Source: Pseudomonas viridiflava
Lineage (GTDB): Bacteria; Pseudomonadota; Gammaproteobacteria; Pseudomonadales; Pseudomonadaceae
Direction of reading: 5' to 3'
DNA: 64,000 bases
NCBI RefSeq assembly: GCF_900585905.1
Contig: NZ_UTVH01000091.1
Coordinates: forward strand, 62,001 to 126,000
The notes under the pieces were generated by a model, which did no database searches, was not told the origin of the DNA, and saw only the letters and a program-made list of their open reading frames with translations. Each line of letters starts with the position of its first letter. Position 1 is the stretch's first letter. A program made the translations under genes and the position numbers. Shown here in pieces: positions 35,799 to 43,327 of the stretch.

Positions 35799-36559
35799 TG
35801 CGCCAGATACCCCCCGTCCACCACTAATGAAGTCCCTGTGACCCAGCGCGCTGCGGGCGATAACAGGTAGTTGATCGCGTAAGCGACGTCTGCAGCAGTG
35901 CCAAGGCCCAGCGGATGTTTGTGCGCAATGGCTTGCATGGCGTTGTCGCCCACCAGTGCCCCCAGGCTGTCGGACATTTCTCCGGCGACCAGCCCCGGCG
36001 CGACGGCATTGACCCGAATGTCCTCGCGCGCAAGTTCCAGGGCCGCAGCGCGAACCATCGATTCGACTGCAGCTTTGCTCGCACAATAGCCCATCAGCGC
36101 GGGCTCGGCCGCCTGGGCCATGACCGAAGAAACCAGCACGATGCTCGCGCCTTTGCTGCACACGCCTTTTTGCCGAAAGGCCTTGATCAGGGAAAATCCG
36201 GCGGTGACGTTGATGGCGAAGATATTCTGCCAATGACTCACGCTCAGCGCGCGGATCGGCATGGGCATCATCACCCCGGCAGCATGCACCAGCCCGTCAA
36301 AGGCGATGCCACTGGCCTTGACCTGGCCTTTGAGCCACGCCGAAACATCCTGAGCACTGAGAAAATCGAACACCTCGATGCCATGTCCGCTGCCCTCAAG
36401 CTGGCTCAGCGTGGCCTCCAGGCGATCCAGATTACGGGCTACCAGGGTGATGCGCGCGCCCTGCGCGCTGAGCCATATGGCAACCTGACGGCCAATCCCC
36501 GACGACGCACCGGTCACCAGAATGGATTTGCCCGTCAGGGAAAACGGATCGCTGCTCAA
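35795..36559 (-). CDS. Short-chain dehydrogenase/reductase, probable 3-oxoacyl-ACP reductase
   Basis: 254-residue classical SDR: cofactor motif VTGASSGIGRQVA (TGxxxGxG), Ser in LVSSVMAQ and the catalytic YCASK, then PG near VNAVAPGLVAGEM. Start is a TTG at 36559 with GGAG 8 nt upstream, inside the end of the ACP gene; no ATG is available. Overlaps the next gene by 4 nt. The FabG-like fold and place next to ACP and KAS III suggest it reduces acetoacetyl-ACP to 3-hydroxybutyryl-ACP. Role inferred from context. Confidence 0.85.
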   Translation of the reverse strand: MSSDPFSLTGKSILVTGASSGIGRQVAIWLSAQGARITLVARNLDRLEATLSQLEGSGHGIEVFDFLSAQDVSAWLKGQVKASGIAFDGLVHAAGVMMPMPIRALSVSHWQNIFAINVTAGFSLIKAFRQKGVCSKGASIVLVSSVMAQAAEPALMGYCASKAAVESMVRAAALELAREDIRVNAVAPGLVAGEMSDSLGALVGDNAMQAIAHKHPLGLGTAADVAYAINYLLSPAARWVTGTSLVVDGGYLAQ

Positions 36560-36564
36560 TCGTT

Positions 36565-36768
36565 CTACTCCAGCAGCCTGATCACGTCGTCAACCGTGAC
36601 GCACTTGTTCAAATGGGAAGCCGAAACCGTCTTGCCCAGTTGATCCTGAGCCGAGGCCATGAAGGTGATCACTGCAATGGAATCCCAATCAAGCGTCTGG
36701 CCGAGGCTCATACTGCCTTCATCCATTTCCTTGGCTTCTTCGATCAACCTCAATATCTGGTCTTGCAT
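36565..36768 (-). CDS. Acyl carrier protein of the glycan operon
   Basis: 67-residue carrier protein: acidic helix 1 (QILRLIEEAKEMDEGSM), phosphopantetheine attachment Ser in LDWDSIAVITF, and a final helix VTVDDVIRLLE. Slightly short for an ACP. The ATG at 36768 has GGAG 8 nt upstream; a GTG six codons earlier (36786) is in frame but less well placed. First gene of a four-gene unit with 5-nt gaps or overlaps. A sigma-54 promoter lies at 36840-36855. Confidence 0.87.
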   Translation of the reverse strand: MQDQILRLIEEAKEMDEGSMSLGQTLDWDSIAVITFMASAQDQLGKTVSASHLNKCVTVDDVIRLLE

Positions 36769-36839
36769 TGCTTGCACTCCACACACCTGTCAGCAGACGG
36801 CCGACCCGCATTGCGTCCGCGGGCATTTCTCAGGGTTAT

Positions 36840-36855
36840 AGCAATAATCGAACCA
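36840..36855 (-). promoter_or_regulatory. Sigma-54 promoter of the ACP-SDR-acyltransferase-KAS III operon
   Basis: The minus strand reads TGGTTCGATTATTGCT, GG and GC 10 nt apart, matching TGGCACG-N4-TTGCW at all but two positions. It differs from the flgF promoter by a single spacer base. The predicted +1 is near 36829, 61 nt before the ATG. Confidence 0.82.
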
Positions 36856-37018
36856 AGCCCCGGCGCAAGGCCAGGCGCCCTGCCCCTTTGAGGATGAGGT
36901 TGTTCAAAGGGGATTGATCCCACGCCGAAGACAATAAAACGACGCGCCAGACCCCTATCGTGGACAACAGGGGTGGCGTTGCGTCAAAAAACTGGAAACG
37001 GGGGCCGAAGCCCGAGCA

Positions 37019-37711
37019 TCAGGGCAGGACGATGCTGAACAGACCGCCGCCCAACTCGCCGCCATTGGCAAGTTCGATTCGCCCGTGCACGCCGTTGCGC
37101 TGATGCCGCTCGGCAATCTGCGCCGCGAAATACAGGCCCAGGCCTGTGCTGCCAGTGATCTGGTTGATGCCATGCACGTAATCGGCCTGGCCTTCGATCA
37201 TGACTTGGGGGTAACCGGGGCCGTCGTCGTTGACGCTCAGGACCAACTGCCCGCCTTCATCCCGTGCGCTGACAACGATGGAATGGTGGGCGAAACGGAT
37301 GGCATTGACCATGATATTGGCCACCACTGTGCCGATCAGCTCGCGGTCGAAAAACCCCAGCGGGCACAGGCTGTCAACGTCAAAGCGGGCGCTGATGCCG
37401 CGGCTGGCCAACACTTCTTCATGGGAGGCCATCTGCGCCCCGATGAAGTCGTCCATGTCGTGATAATCGGGTCGCAACGGCAGCTGGTTGACTCCCAGCT
37501 TATACAGCCCGAGCAGTTGCACCATCATGCCGTTGAGGCTGGCGAACTCGTAGTCGATGACGCCGCGTTCAGCCGTGTCCTGCTGCGCCTCGGGAAGGCG
37601 ACCCAGCCAGTCGCCGTGAGCGCGCATCACAGTCGCCAGGGAGTTCTTCATGTCATGCACGGTGGAGGCAATGACCATGGAGAAATCCAGACTCGCTTCC
37701 TTTTCACTCAT
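37019..37711 (-). CDS. Sensorless histidine kinase-like protein
   Basis: 230 residues with no membrane or input domain. The DHp-like helix has His19 in STVHDMKNSLATVMRAHGDWL. The ATPase domain has an N box (VVANIMVNAIRFAH), a G1 box (VNDDGPGYP) and a G2 box (STGLGLYFAAQIAERH). The last residues GGGLFSIVLP close the fold. The ATG overlaps the stop of the response regulator gene (ATGA), so the two are expressed together. The same kinase/TPR-regulator pair is known in P. aeruginosa (PA2571/PA2572), where it affects motility and virulence; that link is from memory. Confidence 0.82.
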   Translation of the reverse strand: MSEKEASLDFSMVIASTVHDMKNSLATVMRAHGDWLGRLPEAQQDTAERGVIDYEFASLNGMMVQLLGLYKLGVNQLPLRPDYHDMDDFIGAQMASHEEVLASRGISARFDVDSLCPLGFFDRELIGTVVANIMVNAIRFAHHSIVVSARDEGGQLVLSVNDDGPGYPQVMIEGQADYVHGINQITGSTGLGLYFAAQIAERHQRNGVHGRIELANGGELGGGLFSIVLP

Positions 37712-39312
37712 GCACCAAACGCCTTGCTCTGCAATTTTTGAAAGCGATCAAAACGTGGATCGGTGTCAGGCATCTTGCCCACCATCTTCAGGCAGGCCCG
37801 GCACTCTTCAAGCTTTACCGCGTCAGGGGTCGAACCCATGGAATGAAGCAAGGCCTGCGCCAGGTTAAGCGCAATACTGATGTTCTTCGATTGCAGTGCC
37901 AGCGCCTGGCGGAAGAAATTCTGCGCCTCAGCCAGATTGCCGCCCTTGTAACTGCGCACACCCTGCACGTTGAAGTCGATGGCCGCCTTGCTGGCACCCA
38001 GAATGGCCGGATCATCCGTCTGCCTGGCGATGCTTTCCATCACTTTCGGATCGTCACCGTAAATCTCGGCGCAATTTTTCAGCACGCCGGCACCCGCTTC
38101 TTCATGGCCCAGGGTATGCAGTTGAGCAGCCACAGCCAGCGCGGCGTCGGCGCTGAGAAACTGATCCATCGACTGCAGACGGCCCAGCGCATCCTCGGTC
38201 AGCTTGGCGGCCACTTCCGGATCGGAATGCTTGACGCTGGCCGCCTTCATCAGACGCGTGCGCACCTGCAGGCCCTGATCGTCGCCGTTGTCCTTGGCCA
38301 CTTCACTCAGGGTCTGGTTGATCTCGACCCGGGCTCTGGCATCCAGCCCCTGTTCACCCCCCTTGGCAATCAGCGCCTGGGCGAAACCGAGGTTGGTTTC
38401 CGGGTTTTTGAATCGCGAAAACTGGCCTTGATTGACCGCCTGACGATAGGCTTTGGAAGAGGCTTCAAAATCATTGTTGTCCAGCGCCAGTTTGCCCAGC
38501 AGCGTCTGCCGACGCACCGCCAGCGGCGACAGACGCACGGCATCTTCGAGCACTTTCTGCGCACGCACGCCATCGCCCCGGGCTACCAGTGCCTCGGCCA
38601 GGCCATCGTAAAGGCTGGGCATGCCGGGAAAGGCTTTGACGGCGGCGTCGAACACGGCCTGAGCATCGGCGGTGCGATTGCGCGTCATCATCAGTTTGCC
38701 AAGGGCGGCGTAGGCCCAGGGCGCAGGACGGTCCGCAAGAATCGACTTGAGCAACGCTTCCAGCGGTTCGTACTGTTTCAGGTCGCGCAGGGCATCGGCC
38801 TTGTAACGCAGGCACAGGGGTGCGTAACGCGGGTCCTGTTGGGTCAGCGCGACACAGGCCGTCAATACTTCGGCCGGCTTGCCACGGTCCAGCGCCTGCA
38901 GGATCGGCTTGAGCAAGCCTTTGCGCTGCACCAGTTTTTCCAGACGCTGTGCCAGGCCTGCACGATTGAAGGGTTTGGTCAGGTAGGCATCAGGCTCCCA
39001 CTCCAGCGCACTCATCACCATAGCCTGGCTGTTCTCGGCCGTGACCATGATGAATACGCTTTCGTGACTGAGCAGGCGGTCGACCATCAGGTCTTCCAGC
39101 ACGTGCTGGCCGTTTTTCTTGCCGTCACCGAGATTGAAGTCGTGCAGGATGAAGTCGTAGCGCTTCATCGCGCACATCTTCAGCGCCTGCTCGCCGGTGT
39201 CAGCAGTGTCCACTTCCTTGACCCCCAGCTCACGCAGCATGGAGCGCACCGAACTGCGGAAGTCGGAAAAATCGTCGACGATGAGGAATTTTTTCTCGTT
39301 GTACGCCAGCAT
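37708..39312 (-). CDS. Response regulator with TPR-repeat output
   Basis: 534 residues. Receiver domain at about 8-125 (KKFLIVDDFSDFRSSVRSMLRELG, DFILHDFNLGDGKKNG, VTAENS, LTKPF). From about 140 to 530 a chain of TPR-like helical repeats (for example YAALGKLMMTRNRTADAQAVFDAA and SIALNLAQALLHSMG). No DNA-binding or enzymatic domain, so it probably acts by protein contact. The ATG at 39312 has AGGA six bases upstream; a TTG six codons earlier is also in frame. Translationally coupled to the kinase gene. Confidence 0.85.
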   Translation of the reverse strand: MLAYNEKKFLIVDDFSDFRSSVRSMLRELGVKEVDTADTGEQALKMCAMKRYDFILHDFNLGDGKKNGQHVLEDLMVDRLLSHESVFIMVTAENSQAMVMSALEWEPDAYLTKPFNRAGLAQRLEKLVQRKGLLKPILQALDRGKPAEVLTACVALTQQDPRYAPLCLRYKADALRDLKQYEPLEALLKSILADRPAPWAYAALGKLMMTRNRTADAQAVFDAAVKAFPGMPSLYDGLAEALVARGDGVRAQKVLEDAVRLSPLAVRRQTLLGKLALDNNDFEASSKAYRQAVNQGQFSRFKNPETNLGFAQALIAKGGEQGLDARARVEINQTLSEVAKDNGDDQGLQVRTRLMKAASVKHSDPEVAAKLTEDALGRLQSMDQFLSADAALAVAAQLHTLGHEEAGAGVLKNCAEIYGDDPKVMESIARQTDDPAILGASKAAIDFNVQGVRSYKGGNLAEAQNFFRQALALQSKNISIALNLAQALLHSMGSTPDAVKLEECRACLKMVGKMPDTDPRFDRFQKLQSKAFGA

Positions 39313-39707
39313 CTGGGGTCCTGTAGACAAAGAAGCGTTGAGCCCAAAGGCAAACGTGCAAGTGGCAAAAGTGGCTTGAATGGTTCGCCCCGATGGGCGA
39401 TGTCAAAAAACCTGCTGCACTGAGGCTGGCAAAGCAAATACCACACCAGAGCCAGAAATTTTTACCCTGCAGCGCCGCAGTCTTTCAGCTCTGAATAGCG
39501 CTGCTAACGCTCTATCGGCAAGCTGTCTGTTTTCTGGAGAGTGGACGCCGCAGGGCTACTTTTTTCGCGCCGGGTTGAATACGCTTGCAGCACCGGCAGC
39601 CTGGCTGCACTGCTCTTCTCACCAGCGGAAATCCATGTGATCAACAAACCTGAACCCGGCGAAGGTCGGCAGCCTGATACACAGCCTCAGCTGCGGGCAA
39701 TCGCCTG
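39313..39707. other. Divergent intergenic region, no gene seen
   Basis: 395 bp between the TPR regulator and the photolyase, which read away from each other, so both promoters should lie here. I see no clear promoter consensus; open frames here do not look like proteins. Confidence 0.6.
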
Positions 39708-41246
39708 ATGGCCGGGACGAGGCGACTGTGCCTGGTGCTGGGCGATCAACTGTCTTTTGACCTGGCCTCCCTCGCGCAGCTGGACCCGGCGCGCGACAGC
39801 GTGCTGATGGTGGAGGTCATGGAAGAAGCCAGCCACGTACCGCACCACCCGCAAAAGATCGTGTTGATCTTCAGCGCCATGCGTCACTTTGCCCAGGCAT
39901 TGCAGGCGCGCGGCATCTGCGTGCACTACGTGCGCCTGGACGACGCCGACAATACCGGCTCGGTAGCAGGCGAGTTACGCCGCTGGCAGGCACTGACCCA
40001 GGCGCAGGCGTTGCACGTCACGCAATGCGGCGACTGGCGCCTGGAACAATCGCTCAGGGACTGTTGTGCGGACATCGAGTGGCATGATGACAGCCGTTTC
40101 ATCTGCTCGCGCGACGGATTCAGCGCCTGGGCCGCCGGTAAAAAGCAGTTGCGCATGGAGTTCTTCTACCGCGAGATGCGGCGCAAGAGTGGCCTGTTGG
40201 TCAACGGCGACGGCTCACCGGTGGGCGGCGCCTGGAACTTTGACGAACACAATCGCAAGTCATTGCCCAAGAGCGTGGTGCCGCCCTACCCGGCGCGTTT
40301 CTCCACCGATGAGATCACCCGCGAGGTGATCGCCTTGGTCAGCGAGCGATTTGCCAGTCACTATGGCTCTCTTGAGGCATTCGACTATCCAGTCACCCAC
40401 GCCGACGCCCAGGCGCTGTGGGCGTACTTTCTCGACTATGGTCTGGCCGGGTTTGGCGATTATCAGGACGCCATGGCCACAGGCGAACCTTTCCTCTTTC
40501 ATGCCCGCATCAGCGCCGCGCTGAATATCGGCCTGCTGGACGTCCGGCAGGTGTGCAGCGATGTGGAAGCGGCCTACTGGTCCAAAAGCATCGCGCTCAA
40601 TGCTGCTGAGGGGTTCATCCGCCAGTTGATCGGCTGGCGTGAATACGTGCGCGGTGTGTACTGGCTGAAGATGCCTGACTACGCGCAGGGCAACGCCTTC
40701 GGCAACAGCAGGCCACTGCCGGCGTTCTACTGGACGGGCGAAACCCGCATGAGCTGCATGCAGCAGGCAATTGGCCAAAGCCTCAAGCACGCTTACGCCC
40801 ATCACATCCAGCGGCTGATGGTGACGGGCAACTTCGCCCTGCTCGCAGGCATTGTGCCCAGCCAGGTGTGCGAATGGTACCTGGCGATCTACATGGACGC
40901 CTTCGACTGGGTCGAATTACCCAACACCCTGGGCATGGTCATGCATGCCGACGGCGGTTATCTGGGCTCCAAGCCTTATTGCGCCAGCGGCCAGTACATC
41001 AAGCGGATGTCCGACTACTGCCGCAGCTGCGTTTACAAGGTGAGCGAGAGCACGACGGAAGACGCCTGCCCGTTCAATGCGCTGTACTGGCACTTCCTGA
41101 TGCGCCATGGCGACCGCCTTCGCGGCAATCAGCGCATGGGCATGATCTACAAGAATCTTGACCGTATGCCTGACAACAAACAGGATGCGCTATGGCAGCG
41201 CGGCCAGGCGCTGCTGGCCCGGCTGGATGCCGGAGAGTCGTTGTGA
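39708..41246 (+). CDS. Iron-sulfur bacterial cryptochrome/photolyase (FeS-BCP, PhrB type)
   Basis: 512-residue flavoprotein of the deoxyribodipyrimidine photolyase-related family, which repairs (6-4) photoproducts. N-terminal antenna domain (LCLVLGDQLSFDL). C-terminal FAD/helical domain (QLIGWREYVRGVYWL, LMVTGNFALLAGI). Four [4Fe-4S] ligands are in place: Cys350 (RMSCMQQ), Cys438 and Cys441 (DYCRSCVYKV) and Cys454 (EDACPFN), the same numbers as in Agrobacterium PhrB. Ribosome site weak. It overlaps the DUF2256 gene. Confidence 0.9.
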   Translation: MAGTRRLCLVLGDQLSFDLASLAQLDPARDSVLMVEVMEEASHVPHHPQKIVLIFSAMRHFAQALQARGICVHYVRLDDADNTGSVAGELRRWQALTQAQALHVTQCGDWRLEQSLRDCCADIEWHDDSRFICSRDGFSAWAAGKKQLRMEFFYREMRRKSGLLVNGDGSPVGGAWNFDEHNRKSLPKSVVPPYPARFSTDEITREVIALVSERFASHYGSLEAFDYPVTHADAQALWAYFLDYGLAGFGDYQDAMATGEPFLFHARISAALNIGLLDVRQVCSDVEAAYWSKSIALNAAEGFIRQLIGWREYVRGVYWLKMPDYAQGNAFGNSRPLPAFYWTGETRMSCMQQAIGQSLKHAYAHHIQRLMVTGNFALLAGIVPSQVCEWYLAIYMDAFDWVELPNTLGMVMHADGGYLGSKPYCASGQYIKRMSDYCRSCVYKVSESTTEDACPFNALYWHFLMRHGDRLRGNQRMGMIYKNLDRMPDNKQDALWQRGQALLARLDAGESL

Positions 41247-41377
41247 AAAAAAGCGAACTGCCGGTCAAAACCTGCGCGGTGTGTGGCCTGCCTTTCACCT
41301 GGCGGAAGAAATGGGCGCGCTGCTGGGATGAGGTTCGCTATTGCTCGGAACGCTGTCGGCGCACTAAAACGCTGTAA
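41243..41377 (+). CDS. DUF2256 zinc-ribbon-like small protein
   Basis: 44 residues from GTG at 41243, overlapping the photolyase stop (GTGA). Cysteine pattern CAVC...C...YCSERC with WRKKWARCWDEVRYCSERCRR is that of DUF2256, often found beside photolyase/cryptochrome genes. It probably binds a metal. GGAGAG lies upstream at a suitable distance. Function unknown; coupling to the photolyase suggests a shared role. Confidence 0.82.
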   Translation: MKKSELPVKTCAVCGLPFTWRKKWARCWDEVRYCSERCRRTKTL

Positions 41378-41535
41378 AAATGCAGCGAGGCCCGACGGGT
41401 TGATTGCCTGATGCGTGGCGAAAGGTGATCTGGTCGAGGTTCCGGGCCCATGGTCAGAGCCTTTGCACTGCCATCACCTTTATCATGACGGTCACATCGG
41501 AACGGAGGAGTCTGGAGGGCATTGACGAAAGGATG

Positions 41536-41608
41536 TGTCCCCTGCAGGAATCGAACCTGCATCTAGCCCTTAGGAGGGGCTCGTTCTATCCGTTGAACTA
41601 AGAGGACA
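41536..41608 (-). tRNA. tRNA-Arg (CCT anticodon)
   Basis: 73-nt cloverleaf on the minus strand. Acceptor TGTCCTC pairs with the 3' end GGGGACA. Anticodon arm AGCCC-CTCCTAA-GGGCT (CCT) and T-arm GCAGGTTCGATTCCTGC are intact. No CCA encoded. Confidence 0.93.
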
Positions 41609-42014
41609 TTGCAAAGCGGTCAGCATACTAATCAAGGGGATAAGCCCTAGCAAGGGTTATCCGCAGCAGCTTGCCCGCGAGCAAAATGCCATGACTTGAT
41701 GACGCCGGTCGATGGAGCAGGTAACCGTTATAGAACGGCGTGCATGTTAACCACCACGGGAAGCTTTGTCATGTCGGCATTGGCTTACAAGGCTGTAGTC
41801 AATATCCGTTTAATCCGCCACAGCGAAGCTCGATCATGCATTTTGCAAGACTACAAAAGGCCACTATTGCAAAACGCACGCCATGACCCTCTATTTACAT
41901 AGTCAACTGCCTGATTTTGTTAGGTTTTTTTCGTTTTAAAAGCTGGCATGCAGACTGCACTGTGTACCTGGCTAAGATCCTTCTTAAAGAAAGTTCCATC
42001 GGAGGCACCTGGAA
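41609..42014. other. Gene-free stretch before a small gene
   Basis: 406 bp with no convincing gene. It holds an inverted repeat GATAAGCCCT-AGCA-AGGGTTATC at 41640-41662 just upstream (minus strand) of the tRNA, and a sigma-54-like promoter at 41944-41959. Confidence 0.55.
41944..41959 (+). promoter_or_regulatory. Candidate sigma-54 promoter of the 82-residue gene
   Basis: The sequence TGGCATGCAGACTGCA has GG and GC 10 nt apart and differs from TGGCACG-N4-TTGCW at two positions. The predicted +1 is near 41970, 45 nt before the ATG at 42015. Confidence 0.5.
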
Positions 42015-42263
42015 ATGAACATAGCCCTGTCAGTGTTGAACGCCGCAGCTCTCGTTGCACTGGTGGCTTTTCATTTCCATGACAACGGTCAGATGCAGCA
42101 AGCTGAGGCAGAAGCTCAACGTCCCCACCTGCACCAAGCTCCGCAGCTGGCGCTGATGACCGACCGCACCCGCTTGCCACAAGCGGCAACGCTGGCCAAT
42201 GACAGCGATGCGCCTGCCACCAATGAGCGCCTTGCAGTGAATGAACAGCGCTGGGTTTTTTGA
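42015..42263 (+). CDS. Small protein of unknown function
   Basis: 82 residues. The first 20 (NIALSVLNAAALVALVAFHF) are hydrophobic, a signal anchor or signal peptide. The rest is polar, rich in Gln, Ala and His (QMQQAEAEAQRPHLHQAPQLALM) and ends RWVF. A strong GGAGG lies 10 nt before the ATG. A sigma-54-like promoter precedes it and a small membrane-protein gene follows 46 nt later, probably one transcript. Family not recognised. Confidence 0.65.
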   Translation: MNIALSVLNAAALVALVAFHFHDNGQMQQAEAEAQRPHLHQAPQLALMTDRTRLPQAATLANDSDAPATNERLAVNEQRWVF

Positions 42264-42309
42264 CCTGTTCATTCCAACTGACGGCCTGAATCACATAACG
42301 AGAATCACC

Positions 42310-42495
42310 ATGTCCAAGATCGCTCTGTCATTTATCACCCTGGCCCTGCTGGCCATGATCGCTGACTATCTGTTGCCGACAGAAGCGCTGGGCCTCAATG
42401 GGGCCGCGAAAATCGCCAGCGCAACCTTCATCGTGCTGTTCGTGGTGGCACTGGCCTTGGGCCGTCGAATCAAATTCGACCCGATTCTGCGCTAG
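42310..42495 (+). CDS. Small two-TM membrane protein of unknown function
   Basis: 61 residues with two hydrophobic helices (KIALSFITLALLAMIADYLL and IASATFIVLFVVALALG) and a basic tail RRIKFDPILR. Resembles the many short DUF1328-like or cyoD-tail-sized inner-membrane proteins, but no specific family is claimed. ATG at 42310 chosen because the hydrophobic helix starts directly after it; the open frame runs further up into the previous gene. Confidence 0.6.
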   Translation: MSKIALSFITLALLAMIADYLLPTEALGLNGAAKIASATFIVLFVVALALGRRIKFDPILR

Positions 42496-42872
42496 ACCGG
42501 CGCTGTTCTTTCCAAACCAGCGCCACCCTTCTCAACTGCTCTGGTTCATTCCCTCGCCGCTATAAACCAAAATTTTTTCTGAGCCGCCCCGCTGACCTTT
42601 CTGAACCGCGGGGAGGTCAGTTACTGGCTGTCGCAGTACATACTTGATCAGCACTTTGCTACGCAGCTCGCAATTTTGATGATGCGTGCTGGCGAATCGC
42701 CTTTATCGAGGTCAATATTTGTCACAGAATTGGCGCCAAGGGCCCGGCGGGATGGGGCATGATGCTTGCCGCTTTTGTACGGTTGAACATTTCACCAAAA
42801 AGGCTGTCCTAGAATGACATCCATGCGGCGACTTGCTAGAACCGCTCCCCCCTGAACTAACCGGTTAAATAT
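42496..42872. promoter_or_regulatory. amrZ upstream region with an AlgU-like promoter
   Basis: 377 bp without a gene. At 42785-42811, GAACAT, 16 nt, TCCTA resembles the AlgU (sigma-22) consensus GAACTT-N16-TCTGA, about 60 nt before amrZ. In P. aeruginosa amrZ is AlgU-dependent. The rest shows no clear signal. Confidence 0.5.
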
Positions 42873-43202
42873 ATGAGCCCTATGAAACAGGCTACTTATT
42901 CCAGCCGCACGGCTGACAAGTTTGTTGTACGTCTACCAGACGGCATGCGCAATCGTGTACAAGAAGTAGCCAAGAATCATCACCGCAGCATGAACTCAGA
43001 AATCATTGCTCGCCTCGAACAAAGCCTGATTCAAGAAGGGGCCTTGGGCGATGAGCCAAGCCTGCGCCTTGATAGCCCTGAGCTGTCCCTGCACGAACGG
43101 GAACTGCTGCAACGCTTCCGTCAGTTGTCGCACCGCCAGCAGAATGCGCTTGTGTCGTTGATTGCACATGACACAGAGCTGAACGCTGACAACGAAGACT
43201 GA
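42873..43202 (+). CDS. amrZ: Ribbon-helix-helix regulator AmrZ
   Basis: 109-residue Arc-family transcription factor that controls alginate, motility, c-di-GMP and biofilm genes in Pseudomonas. The N-terminal arm and beta-strand are ADKFVVRLPDGMR, then helices of the RHH fold HHRSMNSEIIARLEQSL. The C-terminal tetramerisation region is LSLHERELLQRFRQLSHRQQNALVSLIAHD. These match remembered P. aeruginosa AmrZ nearly residue for residue. AmrZ represses fleQ in P. aeruginosa and activates motility in some other pseudomonads, relevant to the flagellar genes here. Terminator follows. Confidence 0.93.
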   Translation: MSPMKQATYSSRTADKFVVRLPDGMRNRVQEVAKNHHRSMNSEIIARLEQSLIQEGALGDEPSLRLDSPELSLHERELLQRFRQLSHRQQNALVSLIAHDTELNADNED

Positions 43203-43282
43203 TACAGGGGCAGTGTTTCAAGCCAGCATGATGATGTGCTGGCTGTCATGGATGAAGCTGTCGCGCCGCTACGGTTGTAGTC

Positions 43283-43317
43283 ATAAAAAAACCGCCCTCT
43301 CAGGCGGTTTTTTTATG
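43283..43317. terminator. Bidirectional terminator between amrZ and mgtE
   Basis: Stem ACCGCC/GGCGGT with a TCTCA-type loop and A/T runs of seven on both sides serves the convergent genes amrZ and mgtE. Confidence 0.92.
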
Positions 43318-43327
43318 GGCACGACGA

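Noticed and set aside
36893..36923. CCCCTTTGA and TTCAAAGGGG inverted repeat near the ACP promoter considered as a terminator.
   Set aside because: The loop is long and no U-run follows on either strand, and it lies upstream of a promoter rather than at a clear gene end.
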